The position numbers were made by a program, and so were the translations under genes. A stretch of DNA of 64,000 bases from NCBI GenBank assembly GCA_023055425.1, contig JALGPY010000001.1, forward strand, positions 31,547,001-31,611,000. Direction: 5' to 3'. The notes beneath the pieces were generated by a model. It made no database searches. It saw nothing but the letters and a program-made list of their open reading frames with translations, and had not been told where the DNA came from. This DNA is from Linanthus parryae. Lineage: Eukaryota > Streptophyta > Magnoliopsida > Ericales > Polemoniaceae. Every line of letters begins with the position of its first letter. Position 1 is the first letter of the stretch. Positions 45,101-58,171 of the stretch are shown in pieces.

Positions 45101-45393
45101 TCTATCTCCCCTTTAGCCAATCTTCTACTTCTCTTTAGATCATGCACATTTCGACAAATGTGAGATCCAAGTCCAGTATTCAATACTCACGATGAAGAGA
45201 TAGTTAAATTGACATCGATAACAAAAATATCTGATGGTGGTGGAATCACTATTCCAAGCCTCTTATCCTCTAGATACTTTGGGCAGTTTCTCTTCCAGTG
45301 TCCATGTTGACTGCAGTAGTGGCAATTACCTTTAGTCACGCCCTTGGAAACGCCACCAGTAGGTTTAAGGGAAGCTTCCTTAGGTTTAGCAAC
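42150..45393 (-). pseudogene. Copia gag zinc knuckle and pol remnant
   Basis: Minus strand, 5' to 3': a CCHC knuckle (CHYCSQHGHWKRNC, about 45320), protease (NTGLGSHIC, where DTG(S/A) is expected, so the catalytic Asp is Asn), a GAG-pre-integrase zinc region (WNYRLGHINKKR...CEACLLGKTTKSPF), integrase core (VHTDVCGPF, FTDDFSRY, ALRSDRWGEYLS), reverse transcriptase (IGCKWVFKNKTDMDG, ARPIG, GFRQIHGIDYDETFSPVA), LLGLSQSTYIDKVLNRF, DVSYALSMTNRYQSNPGESH and the RNase H end (GNTGAIVQSKEPM, HLIRDII). Stops and frameshifts between these blocks make it inactive. The upstream gag continues beyond the CACTA-3 insertion. Confidence 0.9.
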
Positions 45394-45396
45394 TGA

Positions 45397-48300
45397 CACT
45401 ACTGGAAATCAGACCAAAAACAGCATTAAAGAAATGATGTATTAACATGGTTTAATGTTGTATTTGTTAAATGCAGCGTTACTAGCAGCGTTTTTATTAA
45501 TGATGTTAAAGCCTTCGCTGTTTTTACCCATACAGCTTTAATAAAGTGCTGTAAGGCAGACGCAACATTAATTGTGGCGTTTCGCTAACGCTTTAACACT
45601 CTGCAGCGCTATCCAACTTAATGCTGCTTGTGTGCCTTGTTACAGCATTAATTTAGGCTATAATTTTATTTATTCCAGTACTTATTTTAATGCTGTCCCA
45701 TTACCAGCATTATTTATATGCTGCTTTAATACATCAATTCCAGCATTATTTTAATAATGCTTTCCAGTTCAGCAATATACTAATGCTGTTACATAACTAT
45801 TACTGCCACTACTGTACTATGCTGATCACATACTACACCCTGTCATAATATTGCATATTACAAGCATCAAAATCTAAAAACCCGGAAAATTGATATTGCA
45901 CATCATAAAAAACATCCAGTATATATTGCACTTCGTAATAGAAAAAGTCATTACGTATACGGTGTTACGTTCCGGCAACATCTATTACATTAAAAGATAA
46001 TTAACGTCCACAAAACTCAGAGATACAAAGTCGATAAACGAATTCTCGAAACTAAGACACCACCAAAACCCTAAGTAAATCAAGCACGATCACACAAAAA
46101 ACATGGAAACGATCGATATGCGCTAGCTCAGCTTGTTGTCTCCAATTTCACTTGGTGTAGACTTGCTTGATCGTCCCCTAGTTATTTCTCGCCACCTGCA
46201 CGAACGAATTCTGAGGAGAAGAATCAAGAATACCTGTTTGGAAAATGATTAACCAATAGAGGAACACCAATATATAACTAAAGTCATAAATTTGGAGAGA
46301 AGGTAAGAATATGTCTTCGGCAGATTTTTTACTAGTGCAAGAATCCCTACAAGAAAACTATCTTGAGAAATATGTGGGCAAAATCTGACATTATCGTTTT
46401 GTTATGTTATTGCTGTGTGTAACCCCCAGTATCATTACCACTGCTGTTGTAACCACTGCCACCACCACAGTCGTACTTCATCACCATATCTAAGTTTCTA
46501 ATCAACATCTAATTTGCTAATCAACTTCACATGAAGGACTTCCGCCACTTCTAATATGCTCACTGTGACCCGATCCAGTCATTGACCCGAATACCACAAC
46601 CACCACTGTATTTCACCACCTGTGATTCTGATACAACCACTGCCACCTCCACCTCGACTTCTGTTTCGATCGAGGGCAACCATAACCACTGTATTTGCCA
46701 CAACCGTGGTACATCAGTGTGGGCCAATAACAAAATAGTAACCCCAACAAGTTTTTTTTGAAAGAGAACCCCAACTGTTTTTTTTCCAGCCAGCCCATAA
46801 ATTTATCCAAACAACCAATTTAAACATCCTCTCATTTGTAAACCTATAATCTAAAATTCCCATAATATCAGAATCCTGAACTTTTTGGAGATTTTACGTC
46901 CTAACATACCATTAGAATTTTTTCGTTATCTAGATCAATTGGAGCAATGACATAGCCTTGAAGCCTGACTCGACTATAATTGATGCATGCAAAAAACTAA
47001 AACATCAAAGTAAACTATAGAGACAGAATCAGGAAAGAAATTCTAAGCAACTTAAAATGCATTAGCAACATGACCCGAAGATGAATAAGTGAACCAGATC
47101 AAATCAAAATCATACACTAGGGAACCATGATAGGAACACACAAAATCAATTGGACTGCAACATACTCACCAATCAAATACATGCTTGTCTGACCAACATT
47201 CCCATATAACGACTTTTAAAAAAATGACTTAAAATTAATAAATATGATTGCATAAGAAAAACACAAATATTCCTTGAAGAATTGAAATAATCAAGTAATG
47301 CAAATCAAACTTCATTCACATAGTAACATGAAATCATTTACTTCATTCACAGTCGTAGTTTATCCAGAAAAATTTTAGCCTCTAATAAACTGGCTAATAT
47401 GAGTGTTGAAAAGAAATCACTAATATGTATGGAAGACTACCTCAACCTAGCAAGAAAAAAAAAACAAATGAAAAAGGAAAACATGATTTTCCAACTTTGT
47501 GGACTCTTTCAGAGGCTTACAATGCAGAAAGTTTTAGTGCGATCTTTAGGAACAACAAATTTCTTTCGTAATACAGCTAGAACAACCAAATTTGTGCCAC
47601 ACTACATTAAGAAACTTGGTATTCTCAACTTTTTTGCACAACTTACACGCCCTCCAGATATATTTGAATGACAAGAAGTAATCCACATGATGGAACACCC
47701 TGAATACTTGTTCCTGCTTCAGATAATTCATGCGATTCAGCCATGAGAAAGCAAAATAAGGCAAATATCACATACCCTTTAATTGATTGTTATGTTTTGT
47801 AAAGGTAGATCAAGGGTATAAGAAAGAAACCAAGCAAACGAATGTAATGTGAAAGAGCAATGGAATCATTAGGCCAAGGGCTGGAGCTTGAATTTCCCTC
47901 CCTGTCTGATGGAAGGAAACAATGCCGCTAATATGCTGGTTAATATGTGTGTTGACAATGAATACTGATTGTTAAACCTAAATCAAGGTTTCAGGAGGTA
48001 AGTATTCATTACCAAGGATTAGATAAATTAGCTGGTACTTGTGACATGTTCACACTTTTCCTGCAAAAGAAAACAAACCAGATGCTTATTGCGTAATTAG
48101 GACCATGAGAAACCTAAACTAGGCATAGAACACGTAATCGACAATCGGAAGAAAAGAAAGTCTATTTACAAAAGAAGAGAAAGTATCAGGTGACTGATGA
48201 TACTTACTCCACATAAAATGCGCATAATAAATTAGACCGACTGTTTGAGCCGGTATTCGCTCACCGAAGTTGATGGGTTCACCTCAAATTTTGCTTCTTC

Positions 48301-49455
48301 GATAGTTGAATATTAGACAATAAAATCATGTCGAAAGAAGCTGTAAATATAGGGTCAGTGTTATCAAGAGTTTGACAGTGACAATTACTAAATGAAGAGA
48401 ACATTAAACTCAATTCAATAAACAAAGAAAATTTATCCAGAAATTAACAAGATATCATGAAAAAAACTCCTTGAGGACCTCATGTTACACCTAACAACTT
48501 TATCTGCTCTTGATGCATCACAAAAATCCAGCCTAATTTCCCTTTGCTAGGTGGAAAAGATTGATCTACCATCAAAGAGCCTATCGCTGCAACAATTAAA
48601 CATCGGAATTCTCTTCAGAACATGGTCGGACACTGCCCTAAAACATGTTTGAACCTTGTTCAACAATTATGTTGCTTCACATGACCCTCCCTCACATTCA
48701 CTTCTCTGTATGCATGTGTTTTTCTCTCGTACACGACCAAAAATCAACCACACAACGCCAACAAACCAAGAAATTGAACCAACAAACCAAGAAATTGAGA
48801 CCAACAATCCCATAAATTGGGAAGGTGAGACCAATCAACCCAAAAATTGAGACCAACAAACACAGAAATTTAGTAACCGGGAATAACGAACCCAGAAATA
48901 GAGACCAACAACCAGAGGCTAAGCTAGTTATCGAACTGAGCAAGAGAAGAGAGAGAAAGAGACCTCGTCAACCAGGGTCTGAGCGAGTTACCGACCTGAG
49001 CATAGAGTCTTCCGAAAGATTTCCATCCTACGAGGGGTTCTTAGGAGTCTTCTAAGCGAGGGGATCTGAGAAATTGGGAGAAAATCCAGAATTGGCGCTC
49101 AAGGGTTTGGGGAAGGCGCCTACTCTTTGCGGTGATAAAAATTGGGATCTCAGGGGTCTGTGCTTTTGATTGCATCGTTACAGTAGCGCTGCTTGTGTTT
49201 CAACACGGCGCAAATACAGTAGAAGATAAAAAACGCTGCAACTGGGGTCAAAAAGTACAACATTAAAGTTATACTAGTGTAAATATACAGCATTAAAATT
49301 TGTAACGTTGTAAATTTAGAGCATTAATACATTTGCTGCTGTAAAAAGGGTACCTAAGAGCAACATTTAATGTAAAGCTGTCAAAGACGACCAAATACAA
49401 CACTAAATTAAACGCTGTAAAAAAAATGCTGCTCTTGCTAACATTTCTAGTAGTG
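45397..49455. mobile_element. CACTA-3: non-autonomous CACTA element inside Copia gag
   Basis: Ends CACTACTGGAAATCAGACC and, in reverse complement, CACTACTAGAAATGTTAGC. Flanks TGA (45394-45396) and TTA (49456-49458) are a 3-bp TSD with one change. Removing the insert rejoins the Copia gag frame (...GKCK|SVAKPKE...). Both ends carry dense ACAGCATTAA / TTAATGCTGT units (45425-45790 and 49200-49440). The 3.3-kb interior (45850-49190) holds no recognisable transposase; 48940-49140 is GC-richer and could be a promoter or leader. Length is 4,059 bp. Confidence 0.88.
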
Positions 49456-49458
49456 TTA

Positions 49459-50100
49459 CTTGCATTTCCCCTCGGAGGTAGAAGCAAACCTTTTTCTCTT
49501 CCCTTTTCTCACCATCATTATGGCCTTGTCCTTTCCCTTGTTGATGCTTTATTCATCTTTCCTCAACATATTGAGTAGATCTGGAAGAGGCTTGACGATC
49601 TCATTCATGTTATAGTTCATGATGAACTGTCCATAACTATCAGGCAACGATTGAAATATGAGATATGTCGCCATCTCTTGGCCCACAGGAAACCCTAGGT
49701 GTGTGAGGCTCTCCAAGTACGCGATCATACGAAGCACGTGAGGCCCCACAGGGTTTACCTATGACAGATGAAATTTGAACAATTCCTTGGAAAGTTCATA
49801 CCGTTCAACCCTAGCGTACTCTTGGAAGAGCTGCTTTAAGAGAATGATCATATCAAACGCAACCATGTTCTCATCTTGCTTCTGAAGCTCAGAGCTCATG
49901 ATACAAAGCATCAGGCAGGCTGCGTCATTAGTATCGTCAACGATCTTTTGATGTGCCTCGATATTAATGCGTAAAATATCATAATATTTTTTAGTGGGTC
50001 CAAGATCCATATTTTCTTTTTTAGCTTGCTTTGGCAAGTCACCCACACTCTTAAATTGTAGTTTAAATTGTAGTTTCAAAGTGGTAAAAATAGGACCAAT
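49459..50100 (-). pseudogene. Copia gag N-terminal part, separated by CACTA-3
   Basis: The minus strand encodes a gag of the UBN2 type: LKLQFKLQFKSVGDLPKQAK, then AACLMLCIMSSELQKQ, the FQEYARVERYELSKELFKFH block, then GPHVLRMIAYLESLTHLGFP and LIFQSLPDSYGQFIMNYNMN. The downstream basic stretch leads into the zinc knuckle across CACTA-3. A stop follows near 49561 and a frame break lies near 49755. The start and 5' LTR are not identified to the right. Confidence 0.82.
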
Positions 50101-53100
50101 AAGTTCAACTAGTGAACCTAAGAGTGGTTAAACATGATGAACATTAATGTATCCTTCAAAAGTGTTTTATCAACAAGGGGCAGAGTACCAAAACTTAAAA
50201 CTAGGAATGGCACTCCAGAATGAGATTTATAACAATAGAGGAACTTATCTTCACCTAGGAAAATATCTTTTACCAGGAACAAGTGCATTACCGTTATTAC
50301 AAAGAAACTAACTTCCCTGATAAAGGACGATAAGAAAATTACATTGTTACCAATCCAACAAACACCTAAGTCCAAAAGAGACATCACTAATGAGGGGGTA
50401 AAGAAAACTATATATAGGTAATATATAGGTATCTCAAATAAGTTATAGATATTTTTAATTTAACCTTTAAATCTATAAAAATTACATAAAGCACGTGAAT
50501 TTAGTTGAGGGAAAGCTGGTTGACTTGGTTCATCGACCCCTACATCAGTGTAATATGAACAATCGTATATCAATAACGATAGCACAAATGAATGGCATGC
50601 ATAAACATAATTCAATTACATACACAGAGAAGTGAACGGTAAACAATTTAGGTATATTGAGACTTTCATCTGTTGAAACCAAACCAAACCAAACCAAACC
50701 AAAGCAAACATGTAAGTTCATTTTTGAACAATTTGGAGATGATTGCTGCCACTGGAGAAAATGGATGGTTTCTGATACCCAATTAGCTCAATCCGGGTAC
50801 TCTCCAGGAAACAGAACATTGCAAGGCGTCGCCACCCAGCCGTTGTCGCCACTGTTATCAACTCACCACCCGGGCTAAAGAAAATGAGTTCAACAAAATT
50901 CAAATTAATCGAGGGTATCCATAGACAAATTTACACTGAGGAATCAAAATTAGATTAAAGAAAAATCATTTTCACATAAATTCATATAACTGTACCTCTG
51001 GGAAAATAATTTAATAATAAATTCAGACTTAGAAAAAGGCAATGTAGCATCTTCACAAACCCTAGATAGTATTTTAGGTTGACAAAAGTAAAATAAATCC
51101 ATGAGAGAGAGAGATAAACTACCTACTTGATCATAATTATTGGAGAAAGGCGCATCTGATGTAAAAGAGCATAGTCGGGGAGAGGAAGAAAACGAACCAA
51201 GGGTTTTATCAATATAACGAGGGGGCTTCAATGCAATCAGTCCTAACTACCACTTTTATACCTCCTTATTTCCTATTGATCCAAAAAGCTGACCTCCATT
51301 TAGGCTTCAATGCAGTCAGTCCACATGACACTTACAAAGATTGGAAAGACTTCTGCAAAGAAATTGAAAGCGGTTCAGAATTGTTAAGTTTGAATACAAC
51401 TTTTATAGCAAATACACATCATTTTGACAAACAAAATTATATCACTCAAACCTGAAACCAACCAGGACTATGCAAACTCATTGAAAAATATTACTATGAA
51501 GGTTCAAGTCAGCCATAAATTATAGTAGTTTAAAGTAGCATTTTGTTATTATGTCGACAGATTCTTAATGACAATACAAAAGTAAAAAGCACTAGCGGAA
51601 AAACAGTAATTTTTCCTGAAATGTAAAGAAAGAGGAATAATGTAATCGACCAAGCATGTTACATGTAAGAAAAACCGTTTCTAGTGACTTATTATTTCTC
51701 TTAAGGTTATTAAGTCACTGTTGATTGGTTTGGCGTGTTTAACTGTCAAGCTGCTCTGCATGATTTTGTAACCGAATCTGGGAAGCATGATTTTGTAACT
51801 GCATCTGGGAATTACTCTCATCTTGATCGTATTAAGATAATCCTGGATAATGAATCGTACTCGCTCTGAGCAAACGACTCACATGTACTCTCACCTTAGT
51901 AGTCATATCAATCAACATATGCAATCGAACAAATCATAGGACTTTTGAGACAGCTAGAGGTGCATCCTGCACCATGGCGCGAGGTAGTGATTAGTTATCA
52001 AATCATGTAAAGATGGGCACACATATTATATATCAAATTATAAAGTAGAGTGCTAATGTTGTGCTAAGCAATAAACCTCTATTTTTCTCACACTATTTCC
52101 ACCACAAAGATGCTCAGAAAAAATCTAAGTTAAGTACTGAGAGGCATAAGTGCGATAGGAAAGTAAATGAGTAATTGAGATAGTGGAATTCAAAATTGAG
52201 CCTATTCAGGACATGAAACCCGTGTACAAAAACACCCGATACCTTTACATTCCATTCCACAAGAACAATATTTGAAACTTAATTGGTGTAGTTTACATAA
52301 TAAAGAATTAGGGGCAGAAAGTACATACCAAAGAAGCAAATGATCCTCCTAAAAACTTGATTGGCTGCTCTGGAATAACAAGGTAAAGCCCTAAGCAACC
52401 ATTTTAACAAAAATTTGGAGGGTAAAAATTCAAAATCGAAACACAATTAGATTCGGCATGCCCAAAAATTCAGACAACATCGAACACTTGCAGATTCTCA
52501 GTGAAAATCAAAGGGTTAGAAGTCCAATCAAATCTCAAACCAAAGTTCAAATAGAAGTACTACCTTGGTCGACCTGACACTGGTTCAAGCAAACCCTAAA
52601 CCTCTCCTGCAACGATTTTTCGGAGAGCTTCCCCAAAGTGACGATAAGAGACACTATTGAAACCCTGTACCGATTACGAAGAGCCAAATATTGGGGGAAA
52701 TTGTGGGCAGGGGGCTTTTCCGATCGTGGGTGTGCCCTCGTTCTAAGTTAACGCGGGAGAATTATGAGCGAATCAATTGAAGCTGGGAGGGAGGATTTAG
52801 GATTTTGCGAAATTCAGGGCGTGGAATTTTGGCGCTCGTGAAAGCTCTGTTGTACATACGAGAGAGGGAGAGAGAGCTGATCTGGTTAGATAGTAAAGTC
52901 AATAGAGTAATGTGGGTTAAACAGTAAACTTACCAAGTCAAGTGGTGATAAATTTGTGTTGTTTTGCCAAGGATGATGAATTTTTTAATAAGTTAAATAA
53001 CAAAAACATTTAATTGAATTTAAATTAAAATATCAGTAATGAACTAAACAATTAAAAATAATTTTCTTACAATATCTGTCACAAATTAAAGTACAAGCAG

Positions 53101-54090
53101 TAGTTCGTTTGAGTTCACTAGTACACATTGACAATCTACTTGATGGCTTAGTTTGGAAAAGATAAATTAAGTGATAGATTGATGAAATTTTGAAACACAA
53201 TCTGACCCATTTGGATGAGCAGGATAAGTTTTATGATTTTTTACCCGGATCCGAGTACTTTAAAAGCAGGATCCGATTATTTTAAAAACATTTTTCGTTG
53301 TCAAAATGCATAACCGGATCCGGGTAGGACCTAACCCGGATCCGGGTAGGACCCGGCCGAACACAAATGAACCAACAAGGAAGCGACACGTTGGCAAACA
53401 ACCAAGCCGGATCCCAGTCGGACACAGCCGGATTCGGGTCGGACCCAACCAGATCCGTGTCTTCTTCTACAAAAATCTGGATTTTTTGCTAGATTTTGGA
53501 TAATCTATCTATTCATTAATCTAGCTTACCCAAACGAGGCCAATGGGTCAATCACCACCGATAGCTAAATTTTGTCCATTTAATTGAGCATTGAGTTACA
53601 ATTTTGAGTCTAATTTGATCAATTAGTAGATCGTTAGTATAGACAAATGGTACGACTGAGGTTGAGTAAGAATTGAGAGATGACATTTGCGAATTACTAG
53701 TTAGATAGTGAATTACCATAGATTGAAGTATAATTGAGAAGTGGGACACAATTGATGGTCCACTTCATTCAATTACAATTTTGATTCAATTCAATGGTAT
53801 AGATATGTGGTCGATTTGAGGGTGCGAAACAATCGAGAGTCCAATTTGATCGATGAGTAGCTCGACTGAGTTCGTTCATAGTGGTTGACATTGAAATTGA
53901 GAGTGAGTAACAACTGATTATACAAGTCGATGAATTACTTGTAACTTACCCTCCATCCTGAGCAGGTAACCCTAGAAAGATCCCTGGAATCAAGGGAGTG
54001 TACTCCGTTGAGAGCATCGTAGAACTCAACAAGGAGTTAACCCAAGATAATCTATTATATTTACCAATAATTTGAGAAATCGTTGGCATT
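50101..54090. other. Non-coding interval
   Basis: No gene supported. 50100-50600 may be the Copia leader. A (AACCA)n tract lies at about 50677-50702. 50770-50790 holds a PBS-like TTTCTGATACCC of doubtful meaning. 52560-52870 is GC-richer and could be the 5' end of something lost. 53560-53930 shows repeated AATTGAG words. Confidence 0.4.
53238..53462. repeat. Short tandem/dispersed GGATCCGG units
   Basis: Repeats of the form CCGGATCCGGGTAGGACC(T/C)A occur at about 53312-53352, with diverged units GCCGGATCCCAGTCGGACA, GCCGGATTCGGGTCGGACC and ACCCGGATCCGAGT around them. They resemble the GC-rich subterminal units of the hAT element at 30706, but no terminal repeats are seen. Confidence 0.6.
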
Positions 54091-54095
54091 GGCAT

Positions 54096-54294
54096 CACTA
54101 ATGCAGTGGTTGAGAACAACCTGCTGGTATATTTTATTCTTTACCTGCGGTTGTTAAGAACTGCAGGTATTGTACTACTTTTGGAAGCGGTCACAACTGT
54201 GGGTAGGAAACTGCTGGTGTATCAAGTCTATTCCAGTATTTTTTTACAACTGCAGGTAAAAAAATCGCTGCCAGAACCTTTGTTTTTTGTAGTG
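54096..54294. mobile_element. Small CACTA-like remnant
   Basis: The right end in reverse complement reads CACTACAAAAAACAAAGGTT, and the interior has AACTGCAGGTA / TACCTGC(A/G)GTTG units in both orientations, as in subterminal CACTA repeats. The left limit CACTAATGCAGTGG is a weaker match. Flanks CAT and TGT do not form a TSD, so one end may be a deletion edge. Confidence 0.5.
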
Positions 54295-56085
54295 TGTGGG
54301 GCTTGATATTGCTCGGGATGCGCAAAAAGGTAGTGTGGGGGATTTCATAACTTTCTATTAGATTTATATTTCTTAAACGTTTAAAATCGTTTTGCGTGAT
54401 TTTCGGGTTGATAATCTTAGTATTACACTATGATTAGAGAGAAAACGTAGAACTTTAGCTCTAGGCATTAGTTTGTTAATCCTAGAGTTTCTCATATGAT
54501 TTTATATATTTTGATCGCACGGGTTTTGTTTCGTGTTGTTTTGACAGGAAACGGAGCTTAGGAGATGAAGCGGAGAGGAGAAACGAGTGTTGGAGAGAGC
54601 TGAAAAGGAGAAGAAATCGTGAAGAAAATGGTGTAAAGGCATGGAGAAGGGAGAAAAGTGACATTTAATCAAGTTTGTGTAATGACACTTTAACCCCCCC
54701 TCCCCCAAAATTCGGAGGAGAAAGTTTTACCAACTCAGTGACTTGTAGGATCAAAAGTTGATCGCCGGATCTGAAGTTGATCGCACGATCAGACATAGGA
54801 TCAGAAGTTGATTGCAAGATTAGAAATTGTGGTCACACGATTAGAAAGAGGAGCAGAGAAGCCATTCTCCATGAGATCGCACGGTTAGAAATTTGTGGTC
54901 GTGCGATCTGCTGTTACCACCAGCGCACTCACGGAAATTAAAGGGGGGTTTTAGGGTTATTAATTATTAGTCTTTGGCGATTAATTAGTGCACCCTAAGA
55001 CCTAAAAAAAGAGAGGACGTGAGAAAGAACAAGACGTGAGGAACAAAGGGAGGCCATTCTACAACCTACGGAGAAGACGAATGCCAAGACCTCCATTAAT
55101 GATCTAGTGTTTGAGTTCTTCTTCTTCTTCCACTTTGAATCTTGTTTATTTTGTTAGTTTTGTTAGTTTGATAAAGATTAGCTAGACGTTTTGCTAGGCG
55201 TCTCTATGAAAACATGGGTTTTATTTAGACGATTAATTTCCGGATTCAAGACTTGTTTCATGCTTTATGATTTGATCTTTGGATAGATATTAGTTTCATG
55301 AACTTGTTATTGAATCTTGTCTATTGACACGACTAGATTAGGATATTGACATTCATGAAAACTAGGGTCTTTCGTGGATTAAATCTTGCAAAATTTTTAT
55401 TGCATTCTTGTCAATTGTTCACGTGCTACACTTAATTCTTAGTGTTGAAGGAGTCATGACCTGGAAATACTACTTAGCTAGTGAGTGCGCGACAGTGACT
55501 CCAACTAGCCTTGATGAGATGTGAACAACAATCCCGAATCACCGAGACCGAAAAGGAGAAGTGTTAGGATTGGCCTAATTGTGGGTAGATTCGGTAGGAT
55601 TATTCAGCTTTTCCGTGAAATGGTGGACCGACAGGACCCGTTATCGTACAAGTAGACGGCCTACAAGAACGAATCGGTAGAAAACATGAGACCGAGAGGA
55701 GATTTTAGTTAACCGAGACGTAAAAAGACATGAGACCGACAGGATATTTTCATAGTATATTACCCGACTGAACTAGAATAGGTTTGACGTGTTACATAGC
55801 TATCCGGAATTCGTATAAAGCCCAAGGTGATCTAGAGATCGCCTAGTTTCTCCGTATTTGATTTCTTCATTATAAAAAAATACAAAAATATTATCTTAGT
55901 TGTTATGTCAATTCTTAAATCAATCCAATCTTTCCTCCTAAACCATACTCTAAACTAAGTAACTAATTAAATAGTCCCGAGTCTGTCCTCGTGGGATCGA
56001 TAACTCGGGGTTGCAATACCACCCCTGTATTACTTTACCGTGAAATTGCGCATACGAGTTAAGAAATCGCGTAAGCTATCTCGTA
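54295..56085 (+). mobile_element. Gypsy (Tat/Athila-like) LTR or LTR fragment
   Basis: A long stretch without pol that ends with ACGAATTGCG-type sequence: CTCGTGGGATCGATAACTCG, GGGTTGCAATACCACCCC, CCGTGAAATTGCGCATACG. Many plant Ty3/gypsy LTRs carry a similar CCTGTGGATCGA...CTTGCGCATACG block. GATCGCACGATCAG-like units repeat at 54750-54910. Limits are not proven; it abuts truncated Copia integrase at about 56085. Confidence 0.4.
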
Positions 56086-58165
56086 AATTTGAGCCCGCAC
56101 ACATGTATAGAATTCAAGATTCCTATCGAAGTCTGGTCCGGTAGAGCAGTGGATTACTCATATTTGAGATTCTTTGGTTGTGTTGCTTATTATGAAATTG
56201 ATGATGCCAAACTAGAACGAAGAGCTGATAAGGGAGTATTCATGGGTTTCGGAACCGGTATGAAGGGATACAAGATATGGGCAGACAACAACATTATACT
56301 TAGCAGAAGTGTAGTCTTTGATGAGAGTCCTATGTTGAAGAATTCCGTGGAGGTCGAGCTTGGAGATGACGAGAAAAAGGTGGAGGCAGATCGGATCCAA
56401 TTGATCCTAAGGATGCCGAAATCTCTACACCGCCGCCGGTAGCCGAAGAGTAAGAAGCAGAAGAGTTTGATAGTGAGGATGTGTCCCAAGAGGAACAGGA
56501 TCATTAGAGTATTGTTGTGGGAAGACCAAGGACATTCATAAAGCCTCCGGCGAGATAAAGAGATGATGGTATGGTAGGATATGCATTGCAAGTAGGGAAG
56601 AGGTGGAGGATGAGTCGTCCACCTACAAGGCCGCTATATCTAGTTCTGAGTCAGCACAAGGGATTGCCGCGATAGGAGAGGAGATAAAGTCACTTAGTAA
56701 GAAATCGACAAGGGAGCTCGTTAGATTTCCAGCGGGAAGGAAGATAGCCAGTTGCAAGTGGGACTTCAGAAGAAAGGAAGGAACTACATCCGGAGAAGGC
56801 GTCAGGTATAAGGCAAGGCTAGTTTCAAGAGAGTTTAATCAGAAATAAGGGGTTGACTACAACAAAATCTTCTCACCGGTGGTCAAACATTCTTCTATAT
56901 GGGTGCTACTAGCGATGGTGGCGCACCACGTCTTAGAGCTTGAGCAATTAGATGTGAAGACAGATTTCTACATGGAGAGTTGGAAGAGCAGATATACATG
57001 AGCCAACCGGAAGGATTCTAAGTTCCCGGAAGAGAAGAACACGTGTGCAAGCAGAAAAGATCTCTCTACGGACTTAAACAGTCGTCAAGGCAATGGTATA
57101 AGAGGGTTGACAGCTTCATGTTGAAGATTGGTTACCACAAGTGCGAGAATGATTGTTGCGTGTATCACAAGGAGTTGCATGGTGGATCACGTATTTACCT
57201 AGTTCTATATGTGAAGACATTTTGATTGAAACTAAGAATATTAAGGAAATTAGAGAACTGACGAGGTCCCTTAGCGCGAATTCCAGATGAAGGATCTGGG
57301 AGCTTCTCGGAACATATTGGGAGTTGAGATCTATAGAGATAGGAAGAAGAAGAAGAATAAGCTATTCTTGTCACAGCAGGGATACATCAAGAAGATCTTG
57401 GCAAGATTTGGGATTTTATCAGCAAAAGCTACATATACTTCTATGGCAACTAACAGCAAGCTAGGAATGTACACCGTTCAGACTGAGGAGGAGAAGGAGT
57501 ACATGTCCAATATTCCATTTGCTAGCGGAGTTGGAAGCCTTATGTATGCTATGGTATGTACTCGTCCGGACATAGCATTCGATGTTAGTGTGGTTAGTCG
57601 TTTTATGGCTCAACTAGGGAAGGACCATTGGAAGGCGGTGAAGCACATATTCAGGTACCTTCAGGGTACGTCAGAAATTGGCCTATGTTATAGGGCTAAT
57701 GAAAACATCTTGGTAGTTGGGTACTTGGATTCGGACTATGCAAGGGATATTGATAGTAGGAGATATGTGACTGGCTATGTTTTTACTCTGGGAGGTTCTG
57801 TTGTGAGTTGGAAGGCGACGCTTCAGCCGACGATGACTTTGTAACCAACGAAGGTGGATTACCTGGCTCTAACGGAGGCAGCAAAAGAGGCAGTATGGCT
57901 TACAGGTATGGTCAATGATCTAGGCCTACATCAAGATCAGGCGATAGTCAACTGTGACAACTTGAGTGCGATTTACTTGACCAAGGACCAGGTTCATCAT
58001 GCAAAGGATCAAGCATATCGCAGTCAGGAATCACTTTCTGAGAAATGAGATCAGGATCATGGTAAAGAAGAGAGGAAAATGGACAACCCCACGGATATGT
58101 TTACGAAGCCAGTTCCAGTGAGGAAGTTCCAGCATTGTCTGGAACTGCTCAACATCCTGAGCTAG
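56085..58165 (+). pseudogene. Copia pol remnant (integrase C-end, RT, RNase H)
   Basis: Plus strand, in order: integrase C-end (IPIEVWSGRAVDYSYLRFFG, KGVFMGFG, GYKIWA, SRSVVFDE), RT start (ELVRFPAGRKIASCKWDF, YKARLVSREFNQK), LEQLDVKTDF, RSLYGLKQSSRQWYKR, a YLVLYVKTF segment where YVDD should be, MKDLGASRNILGVEIYRDR, LFLSQQGYIKKILARFG, GVGSLMYAMVCTRPDIAFDV, DHWKAVKHIFRYLQGTSE, RRYVTGYVFTLGG, then RNase H (TEAAKEAVWLTG, IVNCDNLSAIYLTKD). TAA at 56847, TGA at 57223, TAA at 57842 and frameshifts kill it. The N-terminal half is missing, cut at the gypsy-like LTR. Confidence 0.92.
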
Positions 58166-58171
58166 TGAGCC

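Noticed and set aside
48656..49055. Asn/Pro/Glu-rich frames with repeated NQEIE words
   Set aside because: Simple repeat-derived composition within CACTA-3; no transposase motifs.
50770..50790. PBS-like TTTCTGATACCC
   Set aside because: No LTR end is found beside it and the match to the tRNA-iMet complement is partial.
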